This document shows, in pieces, positions 56,571 to 64,000 of a DNA stretch of 64,000 nt (position 1 is its first letter; each line of letters starts with the position of its first letter). A program made the translations under genes and the position numbers. The notes under the pieces are model-generated. The model was not told the DNA's origin, did not search any database, and saw only the letters and a program-made list of their open reading frames with translations. Source of the stretch: Calendula officinalis (Eukaryota; Streptophyta; Magnoliopsida; Asterales; Asteraceae); assembly GCA_963853835.1 (NCBI GenBank), contig OY970820.1:80782909-80846908 (forward strand). Reading direction: 5' to 3'.

Positions 56571-57561
56571 TGTTAGTCCCGGACAGGTGAATTTCTACAC
56601 CTATACGCTTTCACTGACCAATTTAAATTTTATGGAGACACTCAAAACTTTTTAAACTTTTCTTTATTAATCAATAATGATACAATAAAGATGCAAACAG
56701 TTTGCGGAATAGCTAAGAACAAATCCTAATTAAACTGCTTGCATGTGATAGATAATAACAAATATTATCTAAGACAAATTTATGATCAACAAATGATCAA
56801 GCACAAGACCAGACACTTTCGTTCTACAAATTCAATTCTCGAATCAGATAACTAAAGTTAACTCGTGGTTTACACTCTGCTCGAGGGAATAAAGTTCTGG
56901 AGTAAATTCAGCAACGTGTAACCTTGTTGGGTGCACACGGAAATCGATCGTCTAAGTCCTCAATTTATATCATTGGGAAACGTAGAGCAAAGGAATGATC
57001 GATCGATTCCACATGTGAGAATTCCGTTGGTGCAGAGGATATATCATGGGACGCGCACAACTAACGGAATTCTGACAGTACTTTCTGTCGTCTTGTGATC
57101 GCTAATATCTTCTAGAAGATTTGCAAGATATTCCCATAATTAGCGATGCACAAACTTGTGCTTTACTTGTGTCTTTCTGTGACACTGAAACTTCCAGCCT
57201 ATGTACACTTCTGGTGGCCATGAGTCTTCGGATACCCATGCTTCTTCAGATGGCCTTCAGCTTCAATGACCTTCACTAATAGTTTTGCTTAGAGAAGTAT
57301 CTGTTCAATGGTTCAGCGTTTTGTCCAATGAGCTGAACCTGTTACACTATCTGATCTGTTAACCAATATCTGATTCCGCACGGGAAACTGATCGTTGTTT
57401 CAGATAGTGATCAGATAATGTAACTGGGTAACTTAACTCCGAACTGATCAGATTCAATTACCCACAATCTAAGGAACTAATCCTCAGATTGTCTTCTAAC
57501 TATTTGCCTTTTTGTCTTCAGTAAATCTCTTCAGTGGGGGATGCTTTTCAGCGACCCAACA
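56571..57561 (-). repeat. 3' LTR of the second Copia element
   Basis: On the minus strand it starts TGTTGGGTCGC (57561), right after the purine tract GGGGAGAT, and ends GGGACTAACA (56571). About 990 bp. It contains several ATCTGAT/GATCAGAT words (57345-57460). Confidence 0.75.
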
Positions 57562-57963
57562 ATCTCCCCTATTTGATGTAGACAAAACGTTAGGCGACTC
57601 CCCCTGAATATGTGAAGGTTTTATATTTAACCTTGAGTATTTTTCACAATTCAGAGGGTCTTCGACGTACCTAGAAAACATTACAATATATGGTGATTTG
57701 ATAGAATCTGATCACACTACGGTTCATAACTCATATTTTCTTTTTGAGTTTTTCTAAGTATCTAGCAAGCAAGTAAACTCAGGTATGTCACAATCATCAT
57801 CATTTACTGATGATATTCATGCATACCGGTCAATCAATAATAAAAGAGTTAACTGTTTTGTAGCATGCAACATGAAATGAAATTGTTTTAAAGTACATAC
57901 AATTGTTTTTGAAATAGAAAACATCAACCAAAATCATCTAAGGATCACCATCATTCCTTTCTC

Positions 57964-60108
57964 CTATCTCCAACTCCCTAGCTCAGACACATGTTCTTCT
58001 TTCTCCTTGGCTTTCTGAAGCTCTGCTTCAGACGCTTTCAGTGCTCTTGCTATCATCCTTGCTTTTTCCTGGATCGGGACACCTGGTCCATTTCTTTTCT
58101 TCATTTTAGGTTTAGGAGGAGCAGCATGACCCTTTCCTTTATCATGAGAGGATGGGTGGGCATCTGATTTGGGAGCAAGATGAACATTTTCTCCAAGGGA
58201 GATAGACATACGGGCAATTTTCTTTGGAATGATAGAGATGCCAGATTGAACGGTTGGAGTTTTGGAGAAACCTTTCACAAAGTTGTCAATGAGAGGATTT
58301 AAGTGAATGCTCTCATCCTCACTATATGAATAGGAGACAAGCTTCTTAGACACTGATTCTTCCGCTCTTTCCTTTTCATTCCTTTTGATGAGAAGCTCCG
58401 GCCGGTTTACAAACAACCTTCTCCGGAGCTCCTTGCTGAGGCTCTGTGTTCTCCCCCTGAAAATATGGAGGAGAGCGGGTGTTGACAGAGACATTTTCAT
58501 GCACAGCAGGGGACTCAGCAGAACGATTTTTAACCAACTGGGTAAGGATATCAAACCTGTAATGAAGTGAAGTTACTGATTCAAGTAAGGATGTCTGATT
58601 TTCACTGATGTTTTTGACAGCAGACTCAAGTGCCTCGATCTTATCAGAGTGGCCCAAGACGGCATCGTAGGTAGTCTGCAGATTTTTTTATTAAAATAGC
58701 CTGATATTTGTTCAGAGCTCTTTGAGTTTTGTTGAGAAACCGGATGTTAGCATTGATCGTTCCGCAATAGTTCATGAGAGTACCACAACGTTTGAAAGTT
58801 TTGAGAACTGTGGTCTTTTTACGTATCCGGGAGCTTTCAGGAATGTCAGTGGGAGCTGAGCTTGGAGCTTTTGGAGAATTTGCGGCGGGTGATTCAAAAG
58901 ATCGTTCAGGAGAGTTTGTTGCATCAGTTGGATATTTTTCAAATGTAGGTTGAGGTGATTTAGAAGCTTCATCGTTTTGTGGGGTTTCATCCATGTGGTC
59001 AACACTTTCTTCCAAATCCAGGGGATCAGCGATTGACCAACCTTTGCCGGACCCGGTCATAGGTTGACGATTCCTGGTTGTTCAGTTTCTGAACGAGTAG
59101 CGTTGTGTTTGTGGAGTTTGAAGTAGGGATTGAGCGGAGGGTTTCTTATGTGGTGGAGAGTGTTCGGAGTGATGTTGTTTAGAATCGGAAGGGTGTGTGT
59201 GTGAGGCACTGTTTACTGAACCCGGTGCCTTTTCTCTGTGAGGACTGGCTGGAGGAGAGCTGATAAACATTAACATACTTGGAGGAAGATTGGGAGCGTC
59301 CTCTCTTCCTTGACTTGTGAAGTTTGAGTCACCTACGACACCTGTTGTGAAATGAGGCCCAACGTTTGCATAGAAAGCCTCTTCCCCTAGAGGTTGTAAG
59401 AACACCATACAGAGAAAGCGAGGGAAAGGTACCAGACTTTCCCTTTTTGGAGCACTAACTTTTTGATACAGCTGCAAAAAGACACGAGATGCATAGTCGA
59501 TCCGTGTATCTGAAAATAGGGCAGATCCTAAGATTAAAGCATGTTCGGAGACAACATCAAATCCCCTTGTTTTGCTGGTTAGGCATTGTGAGACCGTCAT
59601 GAAAAATGCAGACCATAGGGGACCCATTTTAGTTCTCGATACGCCTGCTGAGAACGACCCCCGGTATTTGATATATGAAAGAACAAGGGCCCTGGCTTCA
59701 TCAATTTCAGGAAGATCATCGAAGTCTTGATTCGGCTCAAGATAATCCATTTTTGTGGCCGTTCAAAAAAAAATCCAAGATCGAAGGTTACTTAATGACG
59801 TCCTTGCATAATTGTTCCTGAGATGGAGGGTTTTCCATTTGCATATGAAGCCGTGCACGTATACCAGAACTCAAGGAGCATGCTTTTGGACAATGGAACG
59901 TCATAGTGAAGAGCCTCTTGAGAGGATGGTTGCGGAAGAAGCTGACCAGCGCTTGAAACTCTGATTTTAATTGACCTTTGGGATATAAGTTGCAGCGTGA
60001 GTTACTTTTGGTGTAGTATAGATATGTGTAATGGCATCGTACTGCAGGAGTAGGTTTGATTGTTGCAGGTAAAGATGTATTGAATGGGATTCTAGATGAT
60101 GAAGCCAT
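57964..60108 (-). pseudogene. Extra ORF of the second Copia element, frameshifted
   Basis: Starts at ATG 60108 (MASSSRIPFNTSL) and passes through at least four frame changes (near 59770, 59070, 58650 and 58400) to a stop at 57964. Recognisable parts: EFQALVSFFRNHPLKRLF, LVLSYIKYRGSFSAGV, GPLWSAFFMTVSQCL and FPRFLCMVFL. These align in order with the N-terminal domain of the intact extra ORF at 46552 (DFRPIVNFLKHS, PQWKFLVHTIQHC, YPRFLQHII). A Ser/Pro-rich linker, a coiled-coil-like segment (KIEALESAVKNISENQTSL) and a basic C-terminus follow. The leader upstream (60109-60290) contains AACCGTCCGATC on the minus strand, a motif common in plant leaders. It is non-functional as it stands. Confidence 0.75.
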
Positions 60109-60400
60109 GAAGAAATTGATTCGCAGAGAAAGTATGGAGATGAGTGTGTGGAGGTAATTTGGGGAAAGGAGATGAAAAGTGAGCGGAGTGTGTATCAGAA
60201 TGGAGAAATTTTGCGATGAAAGGTTGAATGTGAAGCGGTGAAAGATCGGACGGTTGGGATGAGTGTAGAGTAGGCGTGATGATAGAGGTCAATCAATAGG
60301 TCAGAGACAAACTGGCGGGAAAAGACATCTAAGGGTCACCATTAATTAGGTACCATATATGATGACCAATGACATTCGAATATGCTGCAGCAGCAATGTA

Positions 60401-63204
60401 TTAAACTTCACAAGTGGAGGTGGAAACAGAAGATAGTTTCTTGCTTGACCAGCTTATCAATTTTCCTCCTAAAAATTGACACCCACCGCTTGTGCTTTTC
60501 CTATCCAGATTACAACCAGCATAGTCTGCCTCAGAGTATCCGACAAGATCAAATCGATTGTCTTTTGGATACCAGAGACCCAGGTTAGTTGTGCCTTTCA
60601 GATATTTTACAATTCGATTCACGGCATGCATGTGAGATTCTTTCGGATTTGCCTGATATCTTGCACATAAACATGTGGAGAACATGATATCAGGTCTGCT
60701 TGCCGTCAGATGGAGTAGTGAGCCTATCATTCCTCTGTAAATTTTTGGATTTTTAGCTTTTCCTGAGAGATCTTCTGTTAATTTTAGATTAGTTGCCATT
60801 GGGGTTTTCATAGAGGAACATTTTTCGAGATCAAATTTCTTCAGAAGTTCATAGACATATTTTTCTTGATTTATGAAGATTCCATCTTCAGACTGTTTGA
60901 TTTGTAGACCTAAAAAGTATGTTAATTCACCCATCATGCTCATCTCATAATTGTCTGTCATGAGTTTGGAGAACTTTTGACACATGTTCTCATTTGTTGA
61001 CCCGAATATGATGTCATCAACGTATATTTGAACTAGCAAGACATCTGACTTGTGTTTGCAAATGAACAGAGTGTTATCAATTGTTACCCTAGTAAACCCA
61101 CTTTTGAGTAGAAATTGAGATAAAGTATCATACCATGCTCTTGGGGCTTGTTTTAACTCGTATAGAGCCTTATCAAGTTGGTAGACGTATTCTGGATGTC
61201 TGTGATCTTCGAACCCTGGAGGTTGTTTTACAAAGACTAATTCTTGAAGCTTGCCGTTGAGAAAACCACTCTTGACATCCATCTGATACACTTTAAAGTT
61301 TTTGTAAGCAGCATATGCGAGAAACATTCGAATAGCTTCTAGTCTTGCAACTAGGGCAAAGGATTCATCGAAATCGATGCCTTCCTCCTGTCGATATCCT
61401 TGGGCCACTAATCTTGATTTGTTTCTAATCACGGTTCCATCTTGATCGAGTTTGTTTCTGAACACCCATTTTGTTCCAATGACATTGGTGTTAGGCGGTG
61501 GAGGAACAAGTGTCCACACTTTGTTTTTCTCGAATTGTTGTAGTTCTTCTTGCATTGAGGATACCCAGTGAGGATCTTCAAGTGCAGTTTTGACATTATT
61601 AGGTTCAATCATCGAGACAAATCCAGCAGATAAGCATATGTTGGCGCTGACTTGTTGGCTCCGAGTGCGAACACCCTGTTGAAGATCCCCAATGATTTGG
61701 TTTATTGGATGTTTCTTATTCCATAGAGTTGATACTTGATTTAATGGTCCAGGTTCATCATTTGTGATAAGAAGAGGTTGTGTTGGAGAGAGTGGGGGAA
61801 GTTGGATGTAGAGGGGTATGGTGTCTGGAGAAGATGTGGTTTCGTTTTCTTGAGATTCAGAAGCAATTTGCACAGGGGGTAACTGATCAGACACTGTATT
61901 TCTGATAGGTGTAATAGGCTCTATTTCTGATGGTATAAAATTTTCAGATTGGGTATTATCAGATGTTGGAATATTACTTGGAGTATCGTTTTGACTTTCT
62001 GAAGGGTTATTGACCGAAGGGATATCAGATCTTTTTGAAAATTGTTCTGTATCTTCAGCTTGATAAGTTGAGATTGGTTCGTTGAAGTCTAGTTCTTCAG
62101 CATTTTCAGAGGGAGGGGAAAGATCAGAAACCTGTTTTTCGTCAAAAGTGACATGAACAATTTATTCAAATGTAGATCTTTTTAAATTGTAGACTCTGTA
62201 TGCTTTGGACTGTTCAGCGTATCCGACAAAGATTACATCTTCAGCTTTTGGATCAAACTTTCCAATATGCTCTTTGTTGTTTAGAATGAAACATGGACAA
62301 CCAAAGACTCTGAAATATTCGATGTTTGGTTTTCTTCCCCTGACGACTTCATAGGTAATTTTGTTGTGTCTCTTGACAATTACTGCGCGATTTTGTGTGT
62401 GACATGCTGTGTGAACTGCCTACGTCCAGAATTGACTTGGAAGATTGGCTTCGTTCAGCATGGTTCTGGCTGCCTCAATTAGGGTTCTATTTTTTTCTTT
62501 CAGCAACCCCATTTTGTTCGGGGTTCTTGGAGCTGAGAAGTTTTGAGAAATGCCTTTCTCGTTGCAGAAATCTTCTAATGTGGCGTTTTGAACTCTGTTC
62601 CTCGATCACTTCGGATACTTTTAAGTTTCACTCCAAGACTTACTTCAGTTTTCTTGACGAAGTTTATGATTTCTTCAGCAGCATCACTTTTTGCTCTTAA
62701 AAAGAAGACCCAACAGAATCTGGAGAAGTCATCAACGATTACCAGAGTATATCTTTTTCTTCCCCCTAAACTTTCTACATTTACAGGACCAAATAGATCC
62801 ATATGGATTAAGTTTAAGCAAGCCGTAGAGGCGGAGACCACTTTGGATCTGAAAGATGCTCGATGTTGCTTTCCTTTCTCACAAGCAGAACACATTTTGT
62901 CTTTGGTGAACGTAAGTTTTGGGAGTCCTTCGACTAAGCACCATTTGCTGATGTTGTTTATATTTTTGAAATTTAAATGGGAGAGTCTTTTGTGCCAAAG
63001 CCAGTTAACATCAGTTGGAGCGGCAGCAAAGAAACATAGTACCTTTTCAGGAGAAGTAGAGGTCATGTCGAGAATGTACATGTCATCTTTTCTTGGTTTA
63101 TCCATTACCACTGTTCTTTCTTGATTAATGATGTAGCCTTTTGTATCCGTTAGAGATTTCTCCTTGGCATACTCCCTTTCCGGATGAATTATCGCCGAAG
63201 ACAA
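60401..63204 (-). pseudogene. pol: Copia Pol: integrase, reverse transcriptase and RNase H, decayed
   Basis: From 63204: the GAG-pre-integrase HHCC region (WLWHKRLSHLNFKNI ... CSACEKGKQHRASF) and integrase core (HMDLFGPVNVESLGG, IVDDFSRFCWV, SDRGTEF), then a frame break near 62575. A later frame (from 61894) gives RT ([41 protein letters not shown]) and RNase H ([19 protein letters not shown]). DVKSGFLNG differs from the usual DVKSAFLNG, and TAA at 60401-60403 replaces the Glu of the RNase H motif STxEAEY; recognisable sequence (YIAAAAYS) continues for a few codons and then the rest of RNase H is lost. This copy encodes no working polymerase. Confidence 0.88.
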
Positions 63205-64000
63205 CTTTAGGACCGGCTTCGTGTGTGAAATTTTTGAGAAGTGATTTGTAGCCCGTCATGTGTCTTGAGCATCCACTGTCCATATACCAGATGTCATTGT
63301 TTTTGTCTAATGAATCAGATGATCTTGCTATCAGACACTTGCAGTTGTTGCTGTCTGTGGAATTTTCAGATTCTTTCTGATATGGTTCATCATTATCTGA
63401 TTCTGTATTATGCGTTTTTGACTGACAAGTAGCTCTAAGGGCTAAGACTTTCACTTCTTCTTGTGCTACTGCGAGTTTGGCCTTTAGAAACTGAAATTCT
63501 CGTTCAGTTTCTTCATACTTTCTTTTATATTCGACATATGAATCAGAATCAGATGTAGAAATATTTGACCTTTGCTGATTGTTCTCCAGCTTAACTCTGC
63601 AATTTGATTTATAATGACCAATTTGACCACACCGAAAACATTCATTTGACTTTTTGTGAATCTGAGGATCAGATGCTTCAGAGTTGTTTCTTTTCATGAC
63701 TTTGTTGAATCTTGTTACGAGAGCAGCCATATGTTCTACCAGGTCGAGTGCATTATCGCTGGAATAGTCACTGATAAAGTCTCTTCCAGATCGCTGTCAT
63801 CGACATCAAATAAAGTATTTTCTTCCGCATTTTTGGGATACCCATCTCTTACATCTTTAGAGATCAAAGATTTTAAGGATGCAATAGCAATAAGAGAAAT
63901 AGAGTGTTCACCATTTAGTTCAGAATGCATAGTATTCTCATTCTCAAAGTTCATTAAAGTGTTGTAGAGACTGCTCAGATTCATATCTTTTAACTTTCTT
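63125..64000 (-). pseudogene. gag: Copia Gag C-terminal half and protease, partial
   Basis: Two overlapping frames: one ending at 63736 (NLSSLYNTLMNFENENTM...), and one from 63730 with the zinc knuckle CFRCGQIGHYKSNC, a charged helix (YKRKYEETEREFQFLKAKL) and the protease motif WYMDSGCSRHMTG to a frame end at 63125. The frameshift near 63735 and the break after the protease show decay. The beginning of gag lies past the window end. Confidence 0.8.

Larger units (their letters stand above)
56571..64000 (-). mobile_element. Second Copia retrotransposon with extra ORF, decayed, runs off the window
   Basis: Minus-strand element; its 3' LTR is 56571-57561 and its 5' LTR and gag start lie beyond 64000. 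Order on the minus strand: gag, protease, integrase, RT/RNase H, extra ORF, LTR. Many frameshifts and stops are present, so it is much older than the element at 41213. The same gene order and a homologous extra ORF show a shared lineage. Confidence 0.85.

Overview
The window is nuclear DNA of a dicot plant. It has spliced GT-AG (and one GC-AG) genes of plant-specific or plant-typical families (EAF1, a SIP1-type trihelix factor, a KRP/ICK cell-cycle inhibitor, RPL13a, cytochrome b5), AT-rich intergenic DNA and very dense nested transposons. The element families, especially the two Copia elements with a large extra ORF after pol and the Harbinger ORF1 type, remind me of Asteraceae, but that assignment is inference.

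Layout. 1-2146: last six exons of an EAF1-like NuA4/SWR1 scaffold gene (+). 3008-4294: a Stowaway MITE and a Tourist-like MITE. 5044-6926: a trihelix gene (-), frameshifted inside its DNA-binding domain. Its upstream region was taken over by a hAT-like element (7003-15486), itself split by a complete non-coding LTR retrotransposon (7598-15383, TSD CGCTC) that carries only a gag relic. 15606-18890: a second hAT-like element, a MITE inside one copy of a duplicated segment, a 282-bp tandem duplication, a joined mitochondrial nad2 / plastid rpoC1 fragment, and a SINE with a perfect TSD. 19734-21162: complete RPL13a (-) with telo-box and site II promoter motifs. 22105-23081: complete cytochrome b5 (+). 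24298-30920: Helitron-like DNA with an RPA1-like OB-fold pseudogene and two tRNA-derived repeats. 32762-34988: complete KRP/ICK gene (-). 35917-38520: a second Helitron-like end, minisatellites, and a PIF/Harbinger element with an ORF1 broken by two stops. 39126-39246: a long ATT microsatellite. 39336-53300: LINE fragments, one split by a very young 9.4-kb Copia element (41213-50629, TSD CCACC, LTRs identical apart from one indel). 54838-56215: two diverged direct copies of an unclassified repeat. 56571-64000: a decayed second Copia element (-) running off the window.

The most unusual signal is in the young Copia element. The octamer TACTACTG (or its complement CAGTAGTA) occurs about 45 times by eye: 8 in each LTR, 11 in the spacer upstream of the extra ORF, 10 in gag and 8 in the extra ORF. 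The LTR cluster and the spacer cluster each lie about 100-140 bp upstream of a good TATA box, so the element looks like a two-promoter unit with a shared, self-carried regulatory site. It has lost most of protease, all of integrase and the start of RT, yet moved recently, so it must have been mobilised in trans. The second Copia element carries a homologous extra ORF at the same place. All counts and alignments were made by eye.
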